Shown here piece by piece: positions 25,269-33,654 of a stretch of DNA of 43,146 nt. Where the stretch lies: positions 1-43,146 of the forward strand of contig CAZSIT010000019.1 of the NCBI GenBank assembly GCA_964607165.1. The letters are read 5' to 3'. The first letter of the stretch is position 1, and the number at the start of each line of letters is the position of its first letter. The notes under the pieces are model-generated. The model was given only the letters and a program-made list of their open reading frames with translations. It did not search any database and was not told the DNA's origin. Source of the DNA: DSPP01 sp964607165. Lineage in GTDB: Bacteria; Zixibacteria; MSB-5A5; DSPP01. A program made the position numbers and the translations under genes.

Positions 25269-26492
25269 ATGAAACTCCCCTGGAAAATCTGGGCCTGGGC
25301 CAGCTACGATTTTGCCAACACCATATTCTCGATGAACGTGGTTTCGCTTTACTTTGCCCAATGGGTAATCTTCGATTTGGGACAAAAAGAGCTTTCCTAC
25401 AGTTTATCCTATTCGCTTTCAATGCTGGGGGTGGCTTTGACGATGCCGGTTTTGGGCTCTCTGGCCGACCAGCACAAATATCATCACCGCTTTCTGATTA
25501 TCCTAACCTTATTTTGCATCGTCACTACTGCCGGAATTGGATGGCTGGGCAACTCCAGTGTGCCTTTGGAAACAATGGCGCTTTTGGCCTTAGTTTTATT
25601 CGGTGCGGCGAACTACTTCTACGAAGGGGGAATTGTCTTTTATAATTCTCTTTTGCCGGAAATCTCCAAAGAAATCGGAATGGGGAAAACTTCCGGCATT
25701 GGAGTCGGATTGGGATACGTCGGTACGATTGCCGGGCTTTATATGGTTCGACCTTTCGTGGCTAACGGTTCACGGGCAGACGCTTTCATTCCAACTGCTG
25801 TATTATTTCTGATTTTTTCCACGCCGCTTTTTTATTTTGCCTGGCATACCCGGCATTCAAGAGGAGCGATGGTAGGACCGAGGCACTCTTTCAATTTGTG
25901 GAAAATCTTGAAAGAGACCCGCCAATATCCGGGACTTTTACGTTTTTTAATTGCCGATTTTCTGCTCGAAGATGCCGTCGTAACCGTCATTATCTATATG
26001 GCTGTTTATATGCAAAAAGTTTATGGTATTCCAGACAGCGTCAAAACGAATTATCTGGCACTGGCCACTACGGCCGCAATTGCCGGAGCATTTATAGCCG
26101 GTTGGATAACCGATAAATTGGGCGCAAGAAAAATCCTGAAGTTTGTTTTTATCGGCTGGTTAGTTTCTCTTTTGGCCATAGCGTTAGCACCTAACGTTCG
26201 GACTTTTTACATACTGGGAGGATTAGTCGGCATATTTTTGGGTGCCACTTGGACCAGTTCCCGCCCGCTTTTGGCTGAATTGGTTCCCAAAGAAAAATTG
26301 GGGCAGTTTTTTGGATTGTATTCCCTTTCCGGACGGGCCGCCGCCATCGTCGGCCCGATTATCTGGGGGTTGGTAGTCAAACTGCCTCTGGCCGGGAGCG
26401 GTTCGTATCGAGCCGCAATTTTGGCGCTTGACTTGATGGTGCTTTTCGGCTTTTTAATCTATTTGAAAATGCCTAAGGAAACGAATAGATAA
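25269..26492 (+). CDS. MFS transporter, UMF1/Atg22-like
   Basis: This 407-residue polytopic membrane protein has about 12 hydrophobic segments. The N-terminal WASYDFANTIFSMNVVSLYF is the UMF1/Atg22-like signature, and GSLADQHKYHHR after the second helix pair fits the MFS loop-2 motif. The C-terminal half has GWITDKLGARK and LGATWTSSRPLLAELVPKEKLGQFFGLYSLSGRAAAIVGP, which is also typical of the family. It starts directly after the stop of the barrel gene and lies one base before the PHP gene, so these are probably co-transcribed. The transported substrate cannot be told; family members move amino acids or remain uncharacterised. Confidence 0.85.
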   Translation: MKLPWKIWAWASYDFANTIFSMNVVSLYFAQWVIFDLGQKELSYSLSYSLSMLGVALTMPVLGSLADQHKYHHRFLIILTLFCIVTTAGIGWLGNSSVPLETMALLALVLFGAANYFYEGGIVFYNSLLPEISKEIGMGKTSGIGVGLGYVGTIAGLYMVRPFVANGSRADAFIPTAVLFLIFSTPLFYFAWHTRHSRGAMVGPRHSFNLWKILKETRQYPGLLRFLIADFLLEDAVVTVIIYMAVYMQKVYGIPDSVKTNYLALATTAAIAGAFIAGWITDKLGARKILKFVFIGWLVSLLAIALAPNVRTFYILGGLVGIFLGATWTSSRPLLAELVPKEKLGQFFGLYSLSGRAAAIVGPIIWGLVVKLPLAGSGSYRAAILALDLMVLFGFLIYLKMPKETNR

Positions 26493-26493
26493 T

Positions 26494-27534
26494 ATGTACT
26501 ACCACTATTCCGGCGTTATCCATATGCACACCACTGACTCGGACGGCAGCTTGCCCTTCGATGAAGTGGTGAAAATCGGCCAGCAGTGCGGGCTCGATTT
26601 TATGCTGTTCTCGGATCATAACACCCTTAAAAAATTAAAAGAAGGTAAAGAGGGATGGTATGACAAAACGCTGGTTATTATTGGATGTGAAATCAACGAC
26701 CGGAACAATCAAAATCACTATTTAGCCTTCAATCTAAAAGAAACGATACCGTTTGGAGCTTCCGCCGAAGAATACGTTGCCGAAGTCGCCCGCCGAGGCG
26801 GCACGGGAATCATTGCCCATCCAATTGAAACTCGAAACGTTTTACCCCAGTATGGAAAATATCCCTGGACGGCTTGGGACGCCGAAGGTTTTCACGGCAT
26901 CGAGCTCTGGAATCATATGTCGGAATGGATGGAGCACTTGACCCCGGCCAACCGGCCTCTGATGCTTTTCACCCCGCGCCGTTTTTTGATTCACCCCAAA
27001 AAGGAAGTGCTGGAGTTATGGGATAAGCTGAATCAGAAAAAGCGGGTTTGCGGGATAATGTCCGCCGATGCCCACGCATTCAAGCACAAAATAATGGGCC
27101 CGTTTTCGGTGACGATTTTCCCCTATGAGGTAAAATTCAAGGCGCTGCGAACTAATTTTATGTTGCGTAAACCGCTTTCGCAAAAATTTGAACTGGCCAA
27201 GGAGGAATTGCTCGAGGCAATTCGCAATTGCAATGTCTATGGTTCCAACTATCGTTGGGGAGACGCCAAAGGATTTGAGTTTAAAGCCGAGCAAAAAGGG
27301 AACGAGGCAATAATAGGGGAGGAGATGGAAATCGAAGGCCTGGCGAATCTTTCTGCAAAATCGCCCAAGCGGGCGCGGTTTCGCTTGACGTGCGATGGAC
27401 AGATGGTCAAGGAAGCGGAAGGAAGTGATTTTATTTACCAAACCCGCCAGCCCGGGCTGTATCGCATCGAGGTGCTAAAGGGGGATAAAGGCTGGATTTA
27501 TTCCAATCATATTCGCTTACTAGCTAAGAAATGA
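26494..27534 (+). CDS. PHP-domain metal-dependent phosphoesterase
   Basis: The 346-residue protein begins with the PHP motif I GVIHMHTTDSDGS, with two histidines and an aspartate as metal ligands. FMLFSDHNTL is motif II, IIGCEIN a further metal-site segment, IIAHP motif III, and MSADAHAF the C-terminal Asp-His motif. About 100 residues after the PHP core are an extra domain ending in a beta-rich region (RFRLTCDGQMVKEAEG), possibly Ig-like. Members act on phosphoesters in various pathways, so the substrate is unknown. Its end overlaps the next gene by four bases (ATGA), suggesting co-regulation with the MgtE-like protein. Confidence 0.85.
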   Translation: MYYHYSGVIHMHTTDSDGSLPFDEVVKIGQQCGLDFMLFSDHNTLKKLKEGKEGWYDKTLVIIGCEINDRNNQNHYLAFNLKETIPFGASAEEYVAEVARRGGTGIIAHPIETRNVLPQYGKYPWTAWDAEGFHGIELWNHMSEWMEHLTPANRPLMLFTPRRFLIHPKKEVLELWDKLNQKKRVCGIMSADAHAFKHKIMGPFSVTIFPYEVKFKALRTNFMLRKPLSQKFELAKEELLEAIRNCNVYGSNYRWGDAKGFEFKAEQKGNEAIIGEEMEIEGLANLSAKSPKRARFRLTCDGQMVKEAEGSDFIYQTRQPGLYRIEVLKGDKGWIYSNHIRLLAKK

Positions 27535-28802
27535 ACAGCGAAATTCAAACTTTTATCTTTTTTTCCGAGCTGTTGAACCGCGGCATTCTGGATGAGTCCG
27601 GCCGTACCGTTGGCCGCCTGCTGGATTTGGCGGTTGTGCTGGACGAACTTTTTCCCAACGTAGAGCGAATTGCTCTCAAAGCGAAAGGGAAAAGAGGATA
27701 CTGCGAGCTCGATTGGAAATACGTTGCCCGGCTGGATGGCCATACGCTGGTGGTTACGCCGGAAGCGGCTAAAAATTTGCGCCCGCTCTCGGTTGTTCCC
27801 GCCCAGGTTTTATTGCGCGATGAAATTTTGGACAAACAGGTGGTCGATACTTTCGGCTCCAAGATTGAACGCGCCAATGACCTGCATTTCCTCATTAACA
27901 AAGGTGAGCTGCGGCTGGTGCATGTGGACTTTGGTTTCCGCGGAATTCTCCGCCGCCTGGGGTGGACAAAGATTGTTGATGCTATAACTCAATGGCTTTT
28001 TTCTTACAAGCTTCCCACCAAGATGCTCAGCTGGAAATATATTCAACCGCTCGCCTCCGACCCGGAAAAAAAGCGTCTTAAGCTAAACGTCTCCTTGCGC
28101 AAACTGGGCGACCTGAATCCCGCCGATTTGGCCGATATTCTGGAAGAATTAGACCGGCACAAACGGGAACAAGTCTTCCACACCCTCGATGTTGAAATTC
28201 AGGCCGATACGCTCGAAGAGCTCAAACCTGAATATCAAAAATTAATTATCGGCACCCTTTCCGAAGAGCAGGCCTCCGACGTTATCGAGGAGATGGCACC
28301 GGACGAAGCCGCCGACTTGTTGCAGGATTTGCCAAGGGAAACTCAAGCGGAAATTATCGAAAATGTGGAGCCGGAAGCAAGGCAGGAAATTGTGGAGCTT
28401 TTGCACTTTCCGGAGGGGAGCGCCGGAGGCTTGATGACCTCCCGTTATCTTTACATCGGGCCGGACGCAACCGTAGAAGGAGTGCTGGATAATTTCCGCC
28501 ATTATCACGATTCGGTCGACACCAGTTATTACACCTACGTTCTGGATGCCGAGGACCGCCTTTTGGGTGCGGTTTCTCTGCGCGACCTTTTGGTCAACCC
28601 GCCCGAGTCGAGGGTTGGCGACATTATGAACAAGCATTTGGTCAAGGTGAAAGTGAAGGATTCCAAGAAAAAGATCGCCACGCTTTTTATGAAATACAAC
28701 TTCCTCGCCCTGCCGGTGGTGGATAAAAAAGGGACTCTGGCCGGGATTATTACGTTAAAAGACGCTATCGAATCCTCGTTGCCGGAGCTGACGGGGCAAT
28801 AA
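27531..28802 (+). CDS. Soluble MgtE-like protein: PRC-barrel, MgtE_N and CBS pair
   Basis: The 423-residue protein has two N-terminal PRC-barrel-like segments (about 1-90 and 90-165, for example ILDESGRTVGRLLDLAVV). An MgtE_N superhelical domain follows (about 180-285), with DLNPADLADILEELDR and EEMAPDEAADLLQDLP. A pair of CBS domains follows (about 290-420), starting PEGSAGGLMTSRYLYIGPDATV. In magnesium channels this module gates a five-helix membrane domain, but no hydrophobic segment follows here; the protein ends in ELTGQ. It therefore looks like a stand-alone sensor. It may bind magnesium or adenosine nucleotides and act on a separate partner, perhaps the coupled PHP protein. Confidence 0.85.
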   Translation: MNSEIQTFIFFSELLNRGILDESGRTVGRLLDLAVVLDELFPNVERIALKAKGKRGYCELDWKYVARLDGHTLVVTPEAAKNLRPLSVVPAQVLLRDEILDKQVVDTFGSKIERANDLHFLINKGELRLVHVDFGFRGILRRLGWTKIVDAITQWLFSYKLPTKMLSWKYIQPLASDPEKKRLKLNVSLRKLGDLNPADLADILEELDRHKREQVFHTLDVEIQADTLEELKPEYQKLIIGTLSEEQASDVIEEMAPDEAADLLQDLPRETQAEIIENVEPEARQEIVELLHFPEGSAGGLMTSRYLYIGPDATVEGVLDNFRHYHDSVDTSYYTYVLDAEDRLLGAVSLRDLLVNPPESRVGDIMNKHLVKVKVKDSKKKIATLFMKYNFLALPVVDKKGTLAGIITLKDAIESSLPELTGQ

Positions 28803-28812
28803 CCGGTATTTT

Positions 28813-29769
28813 TTATTCCTGCTTATCTACTTTTTGCAGTAATTCAAGGTCAATTGTCACAGGATTTGTGCCGTCCGCGTTCATTATCGTAATGTTGGAA
28901 GCCGGCCAGCCGCCTGTAATTACGGCAATTTTTGAGCCATCAGGGGAATAGCGAGCGAAGAAAGCGCGTTTTCCCGCCGTATTAATCTTTTTCAAACCGG
29001 AGCCATCAGTCTTTATGGAATAGACGGCTTCAACGCTATCAAGATTGGACGTGAAAACGATTTCTCGGCCGTTCGGCAACCAGGCAGGGAAAAAGTTATT
29101 GGCTGTATTGTTGGTTATGTTTTTCGGTTTAGTGCCATCAACGTTGACAATATAAATCTGGTCTTTGCCGTCTCCTTTTTCGTAGTAATAAACCAATTTT
29201 TTGCCGTCCGGCGACCATTGCGGGTTGTATTCCTTGTGCGGCGTATTGGTTAAGCGTTTCAAACCGGTGCCATCAATGTTCATCACGTACAGTTCGAGAT
29301 TGCCATCACGGGCCGAAGTGAAGGCGATTTTTTTACCGTTGGGGGAAATCGAAGGGCCGATGTCTTTTTCGGTATGATTGGTCAGCCGAACCGCATTGCT
29401 GCCATCGGCATTCATTATGTAAATCTCATAATTCCCATCCCGATTGGTATTGAAGGCGATTTTTGACCCATCTTGTAGGGGCAGGTTCAATCCCTCGCTT
29501 TGCGAGGGAAAACCTGCCCAGTGCGGGGTGCCCGGGCTCCAAGCCGTCCAGTAATCTTCGAAAGAGTTGCTGGTGAGCCGCGTTAGACCGGTGCCATCCG
29601 CATTCACCACGTAGATTTCATAAGGGTCTTTTTCCGTCCGCGCCGAAAAGCACATCCGCTCCCCATCCGGAGACCAAGAGAGTTCCTGGCAGAAATAGGA
29701 TTTATTCTGGGCGGATAGATAATTCCAGCTGGCCGCTACTAACATTGCTATTAGAAAGTCTTTTTTCAT
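28813..29769 (-). CDS. Secreted TolB-like beta-propeller with repeat insertion
   Basis: The 318-residue protein has a signal peptide (MKKDFLIAMLVAASWNYLSA) and about six WD40-like/TolB propeller blades: WSPDGERMCFSA, IYVVNADGTGLTRLT, ISPNGKKIAFTSARDGN, WSPDGKKLVYYY, WLPNGREIVFTS and YSPDGSKIAVIT. Such proteins act in the periplasm as protein-interaction scaffolds. In the second blade the expected WSP-DGSKIAF is split by 20 extra residues (GTPHWAGF... to ...LNLPLQ) encoded by a palindromic repeat at 29473-29532. It is the last of three minus-strand genes with gaps of about ten bases, and it converges with the MgtE-like gene. Confidence 0.85.
   Translation of the reverse strand: MKKDFLIAMLVAASWNYLSAQNKSYFCQELSWSPDGERMCFSARTEKDPYEIYVVNADGTGLTRLTSNSFEDYWTAWSPGTPHWAGFPSQSEGLNLPLQDGSKIAFNTNRDGNYEIYIMNADGSNAVRLTNHTEKDIGPSISPNGKKIAFTSARDGNLELYVMNIDGTGLKRLTNTPHKEYNPQWSPDGKKLVYYYEKGDGKDQIYIVNVDGTKPKNITNNTANNFFPAWLPNGREIVFTSNLDSVEAVYSIKTDGSGLKKINTAGKRAFFARYSPDGSKIAVITGGWPASNITIMNADGTNPVTIDLELLQKVDKQE
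29473..29532. repeat. In-frame palindromic repeat insertion in propeller gene
   Basis: Sixty bases containing GTAGGGGCAGGTT at one end and AACCTGCCC at the other, with an inner CCCTCGC-TTT-GCGAGGG hairpin. Removing exactly 20 codons restores the canonical blade sequence WSPDGSKIAF. The GTAGGGGC end matches the intergenic repeats at 33043, 36716 and 40203. Confidence 0.85.
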
Positions 29770-29780
29770 TTTGGGCTTCT

Positions 29781-30608
29781 CTAAATATTAACTTGTTGTC
29801 CCGAAAGAATATTGAATCGTTTTTTCGACTCCTTTTCATTTTTAGACCTGATATGTACATCTACGGTTTTATTTTTTCTAGAAGGAAGATGAATACCAAA
29901 CCCGTATTTATAATCCTCGGTATCCTCAAAAATATCTTTGACATCACTCTCAAACACTGTCAGGTCAAACCCCTGTATTTTGAAAGGCGAGTGATCGGGT
30001 TCTTCATAAACCGCTACCAACAGTTCGTATTCTCCTTCTTCTATCTTCCCAAGATTTTTTACAATTTCCAAAATCTCCTGTAGTAGCTCAGAGTCAGCTT
30101 CGACCAACGGACGGTTGAGAACGGGAACTGAAGCCATCTCATTATTTTGCTGAGAAACTTTTTCGATAACATTGTTTCTTATCTTTGAAATAGCTGATTT
30201 TAATTTAGTTTCAACCGATTTTGATAAGGTTTGAGTATCCCAGAAGTGAATAAGTCCCGACCATTTTTCTCCAGCTTTCAATGCAATTTCAGCGAAAGGA
30301 AGTTCAACGACTCGATCTCGACTGAAAGATTCGGTCACATAGTAAGTTTTGGCAGTTAGGGTTTGTGACATTTCTTCCCTTCGCGCTAAAATAGATTTTA
30401 TACGTCGAATTGTTATCGTTTTCCCGCCAACATTTTCAAGATCTATCCAGAGGCTCAAATTAGTATTGCCGAAGAGATGGAAAAGTTGCGCAATATCAGC
30501 TACCACCATCCGTAGTCTTTTGCCTTTAAGCATTTGCTTAATCGGTGGCAATTGTGATAGAATCAGTGCAAGAAGCGCTATAATTGCTTTCCAATCAAAG
30601 GTCGCCAC
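29781..30608 (-). CDS. Hypothetical membrane-anchored protein
   Basis: I do not recognise this 275-residue protein. It has one N-terminal hydrophobic segment (WKAIIALLALILSQLPPI, about residues 6-23) followed by a basic KGKR stretch, so the rest probably stays in the cytoplasm. The body has beta-type segments (LSLWIDLENVGGKTITIRRI, GEYELLVAVYEEPDHS) resembling an Ig-like domain, and a helical KSVETKLKSAISKIRNNVIEKVSQQ section. The gene looks richer in A+T than its neighbours. It is in a tight operon with the next two minus-strand genes. Confidence 0.65.
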   Translation of the reverse strand: MATFDWKAIIALLALILSQLPPIKQMLKGKRLRMVVADIAQLFHLFGNTNLSLWIDLENVGGKTITIRRIKSILARREEMSQTLTAKTYYVTESFSRDRVVELPFAEIALKAGEKWSGLIHFWDTQTLSKSVETKLKSAISKIRNNVIEKVSQQNNEMASVPVLNRPLVEADSELLQEILEIVKNLGKIEEGEYELLVAVYEEPDHSPFKIQGFDLTVFESDVKDIFEDTEDYKYGFGIHLPSRKNKTVDVHIRSKNEKESKKRFNILSGQQVNI

Positions 30609-30616
30609 GCTATTCC

Positions 30617-31303
30617 TTAGTTTTTCTTCTTGCTCAATTCCTGAACCAGGGTCTCATTGAACCACTGGTCCGTCTTAATTACAAATTTCCGCAACACATC
30701 ATCTGGTGCCTCTGGCAAATTCTTGGCACCGTCCAATCCAATTTCTTGGGCCAAGGAGTCACTGATGGCTAAATATTCCGGATTTTTTTGCTCTAGGTAT
30801 TGGATAAAATCTTTTAGATGTACTCTCATATTTGAATCATGGTCCTTCAAGATATCTTCCTGAATAACCATGCTAATTGTTCTGGTTAATTTTACACCCA
30901 GCGGTAGAGAACTCCATGCTTGCATTGCATCAATCTTTGAGAAATAATTTTCCCTTACGCTATCTGGAGCAGATAACAAGTCCTCAATATGAGAAAGCCC
31001 TATATCTTGGACACTTGAATCAAGCCACGCAAGAGATTCCGGATATTGGGTCCTGTAAAATTCTACGGCTTTTCTCAAAAGTCTCTCAGACACTGATCTC
31101 TTTTCCTCTTTAGTCGATGTTTTAGGCTTGGTGGAAGCAGAACCTGGATATAGAATTTTGATTTCTCCAGTAATCCTGTTAATACGCACTGGAATAGTCT
31201 GGTTTCCAAACTTCATATGGTCATACCGGAAAAAGGTAGGCCAGAAAAAAACTGCAAATATTAGTAAGGTTGCACAAATGATTAAAATATTTTGAGTTTT
31301 CAT
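30617..31303 (-). CDS. Hypothetical single-pass membrane protein
   Basis: The ATG at 31303 is preferred to the one at 31327 because it places a hydrophobic segment at the very start (MKTQNILIICATLLIFAVFF) and has AAGAGA upstream. After the membrane segment a short beta hairpin (QTIPVRINRITGEIKILYPG) precedes a mainly helical 150-residue domain. In it YPESLAWLDSSVQDIGLSHIEDLLSAPDSVRENYF and NPEYLAISDSLAQEIGLDGAKNLPEAPDDVLRKF are two related units, so the gene has an internal duplication. No family is recognised. It is the first gene of the minus-strand operon and lies eight bases from the next. Confidence 0.65.
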   Translation of the reverse strand: MKTQNILIICATLLIFAVFFWPTFFRYDHMKFGNQTIPVRINRITGEIKILYPGSASTKPKTSTKEEKRSVSERLLRKAVEFYRTQYPESLAWLDSSVQDIGLSHIEDLLSAPDSVRENYFSKIDAMQAWSSLPLGVKLTRTISMVIQEDILKDHDSNMRVHLKDFIQYLEQKNPEYLAISDSLAQEIGLDGAKNLPEAPDDVLRKFVIKTDQWFNETLVQELSKKKN

Positions 31304-31361
31304 AATTCTCTTCTTGAAGATAGGCATTGCGTTTTAGTAATGCAATTCTGATTCTACACCT

Positions 31362-31637
31362 GTATTGTTCCCACACATGGGTAACAGCGCGGTTTGAAAT
31401 CCTGGGCAGAAGCGGTGAAGCTTTCGCAAATTTAAACTCCCGGGATGGAAAGGCTCAAAAACTGGCTTCTAACGGTCAAAGTAATCCCTTAGAGGGCTTT
31501 TGGTTGAAGGAAAGGTGCCGCTTCGCCTCCTTAGCTCCAGAGCGCTCCAGGGTTGGGGAGGAAAGACGCTCTGTGGCTGGTGAGAAAAGCTTACTTTCCT
31601 TAGCTTAAAAAGTGTTACCTATGTCTGGAAACTGTAC
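31362..31637. mobile_element. MITE-like element with terminal inverted and flanking direct repeats
   Basis: The ends 31362-31386 and 31613-31637 are inverted repeats matching at 20 of 25 positions, with GGTAACA innermost. The 15-base sequence TCTGATTCTACACCT flanks the element at 31347-31361 and 31639-31653, like a target duplication. The interior encodes no transposase; a 93-residue open frame in it has no recognisable motif. This accounts for most of the 390-base gap before der. Confidence 0.6.
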
Positions 31638-31693
31638 ATCTGATTCTACACCTAAGTTGACGCCCTCCGTCCCTTCCCTATATTCAATTTTCT

Positions 31694-33046
31694 ATGTCTA
31701 TTCCCATCGTAGCCATCGTTGGACGCCCCAACGTGGGGAAATCGACCCTGTTCAACCGCATCATCAAAAAGCGGGTGGCCATCGTCCATGACCTGCCGGG
31801 GGTGACGCGCGATTTGAATTACTATCTGGCCAACTGGAACCGGCGCAACTTTTATCTGGTGGATTCCGGCGGCTACATACCGGGCCGCTCGGCGGATAAG
31901 GGGCTGGGTGCGGGGGACACCGGCGAAATCGCCCGGCTGGTTCGGGAGCAGGTGGATACCGCCATCGTACAGGCGGATTTGGTTATTTTGGTAACGGACG
32001 TGCAGGTCGGCGCGCAGGAAGATGAGCAATATCTGTCGCGGATGCTGCTGAAAGCGAAAAAGCCGGGCATTCTCTGCGTCAACAAGGTGGATAGCGATAG
32101 GGAAGAGGCGGACGCCGCTTTTTTTGCCAAGTTAGGACTGGGTGAACCGGTTTTCGTTTCCGCCGCCAACGGACGCGGAACGGGAGAACTTTTGGACCGC
32201 ATTGCCGACGAACTGCCAAAATCGAAACCGGAGAAAAAAGAAAGCATCCCTATCGCCGTTGTCGGGCGCCCAAACGTCGGCAAATCTTCCCTCGTCAATG
32301 TTCTTTTGGGGAAAAAGCGGGTTCTCGTCAGCGAACGCCCCGGCACCACTCGGGATGCCATTGATACGGAGCTGGTGCGTGACGGTCAAAGTTTTACTTT
32401 AATCGACACCGCTGGTTTGCGGCGCAAGGCCAAAGTGAAAGAGGACGTGGAGTTTTTCTCCACCCTGCGGGCTCTTTCAAGCATTTCAAGAGCTGATGTT
32501 TGCTTTTTGGTCATCGACGCAATGGATGGATTGACTTCGCAGGATATGTCCATCGCCCGCGAAATTTCAGACCAATATAAAATTTTGGTCTGGGTGGTGA
32601 ATAAGTGGGATTTGGTGGAGAAAGAAACCAACACTGCCGCCGAATATGCCGAAAGGTTGCAAAAAAGAGCCGGTGAGTTTTCCTTTGCGCCGGTGATTTT
32701 CATTTCGGCCTTGACCAAACAGCGGGTTTCCAAACTGCCGGAGCTGGCGGCGCAACTGCACGAGCAGTGGTCAAAAAAAGTAACCACTTCCAAACTGAAT
32801 GCGTTTTTGGAGGAAATCACCAGCTTCCAGCCGCCGCCCGCGGCGATTGGAAAACACATCAAACTGTATTACGGAACACAGACCGGCATCCGCCCACCCA
32901 GTTTTGTATTCTTTTCAAATTATCCTAATTTGATTGCCGATTCGTATAAGCGCTATCTTTTGAACCAGTTCCGCCAGCGGATTGGATTCGAAGGCGTGCC
33001 GATAAAATTTACCTTCCGCGCACGAAGAGAGAGGAAAAAGTCGTAG
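31694..33046 (+). CDS. der: Ribosome-assembly GTPase Der (EngA)
   Basis: Der is a double-GTPase that assists maturation of the large ribosomal subunit. The 450-residue protein has the two tandem G domains, each with GRPNVGKS (10-17 and about 191-198). The G1 domain also has DLPGVTRD, DSGG and NKVD; the second has ERPGTTRDAIDT, DTAGLRRK and NKWD. A C-terminal KH-like domain ends in VPIKFTFRARRERKKS. The length is normal. The stop codon TAG at 33044-33046 belongs to the palindromic repeat GTAGGGGCGG that begins at 33043, so the C-terminus has been set by a repeat insertion. Confidence 0.96.
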   Translation: MSIPIVAIVGRPNVGKSTLFNRIIKKRVAIVHDLPGVTRDLNYYLANWNRRNFYLVDSGGYIPGRSADKGLGAGDTGEIARLVREQVDTAIVQADLVILVTDVQVGAQEDEQYLSRMLLKAKKPGILCVNKVDSDREEADAAFFAKLGLGEPVFVSAANGRGTGELLDRIADELPKSKPEKKESIPIAVVGRPNVGKSSLVNVLLGKKRVLVSERPGTTRDAIDTELVRDGQSFTLIDTAGLRRKAKVKEDVEFFSTLRALSSISRADVCFLVIDAMDGLTSQDMSIAREISDQYKILVWVVNKWDLVEKETNTAAEYAERLQKRAGEFSFAPVIFISALTKQRVSKLPELAAQLHEQWSKKVTTSKLNAFLEEITSFQPPPAAIGKHIKLYYGTQTGIRPPSFVFFSNYPNLIADSYKRYLLNQFRQRIGFEGVPIKFTFRARRERKKS

Positions 33047-33136
33047 GGGCGGTTCGCGAACCGCCCTCGCAGATTCAAAAACGTAGAGGTGAACCTTCAG
33101 GTTCACCCTCGGGCGAATCTAAAGATTCGCCCCTAC
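33043..33136. repeat. GTAGGGGC-type palindromic repeat cassette after der
   Basis: The cassette begins GTAGGGGCGGTTC and ends GATTCGCCCCTAC. It contains three hairpins: GGCGGTTCGCGAACCGCC, GGTGAACCTTCAGGTTCACC and GGGCGAATCTAAAGATTCGCCC. The outer ends are complementary. The der stop codon lies within the first four bases. Confidence 0.8.
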
Positions 33137-33170
33137 ATTGTTGAAGATAAAGAACTGAAAGGAGAATTTA

Positions 33171-33509
33171 ATGTCCTTCAAATTCAGCCGGTGCCTTTGC
33201 CTGCAAACTCCCAAAGCAGACAAGGCCGTGGAGTTTTATGAAAAAGTAATGAGCCTACCAGTGGCCGAACGAAGCGGTGATACGGTCGAATTCAAAGCTG
33301 GGGAGATTCGCCTCTTCGTACAAGAAAAAGAGGAGCTGGGACCAATTATGGAGTTTATTGTCCCCGATTTGGAGAAAGCCAAAACCGAACTGTTGAAGCA
33401 GGGATGCCAGGTTCTGCGCTGGCAGGGGAAGGGAAATGATTGCTTCATCCGCGACCCGTTTGGGTTTATTTTCAATTTGTGGGAAGAGCCGAATGAATTT
33501 TCGAAATAA
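33171..33509 (+). CDS. VOC/glyoxalase-like protein
   Basis: The 112-residue protein follows a strong ribosome binding site (AAAGGAG). It has one vicinal-oxygen-chelate fold: LCLQTPKADKAVEFYEKVMSLPV at the start, a beta strand FKAGEIRLFVQE, IMEFIVPDLEKAKTELLKQGCQV, then the closing DCFIRDPFGFIFNLWEE. The metal-ligand glutamate in the final strand is present (NLWEE). Substrates of this superfamily are varied, so the reaction is unknown. It stands between two intergenic repeat cassettes and has no operon partner. Confidence 0.8.
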   Translation: MSFKFSRCLCLQTPKADKAVEFYEKVMSLPVAERSGDTVEFKAGEIRLFVQEKEELGPIMEFIVPDLEKAKTELLKQGCQVLRWQGKGNDCFIRDPFGFIFNLWEEPNEFSK

Positions 33510-33528
33510 ACTGCACACTTCCCAACAA

Positions 33529-33635
33529 CCCAGATGCTTCGCCTGCCCGAGCCGAGGCTCGGCCTCGGCCAGGGCTGCGCTCAGCATGACAGAGAGTACG
33601 AGTATTGTCATTCTGAGCGAAGCGAAGAATCTGGG
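33529..33635. repeat. Composite inverted repeat (CATTCTGAGCG family)
   Basis: Imperfect inverted ends CCCAGATGCTTCGC and GCGAAGAATCTGGG enclose CTCAGCATGACA and TGTCATTCTGAG, also inverted. In one frame it encodes VILSEAKNLG, a familiar artefact peptide of this widespread repeat. A CCGAGGCTCGG hairpin is in the centre. A related piece occurs at 35786-35864. Confidence 0.75.
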
Positions 33636-33654
33636 AGGGGTGCAGTGGAGTTAA

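Noticed and set aside
31327..31608. 93-residue open frame between the unknown membrane gene and der
   Set aside because: It lies inside the inverted-repeat element, has no motif, and has no ribosome binding site.
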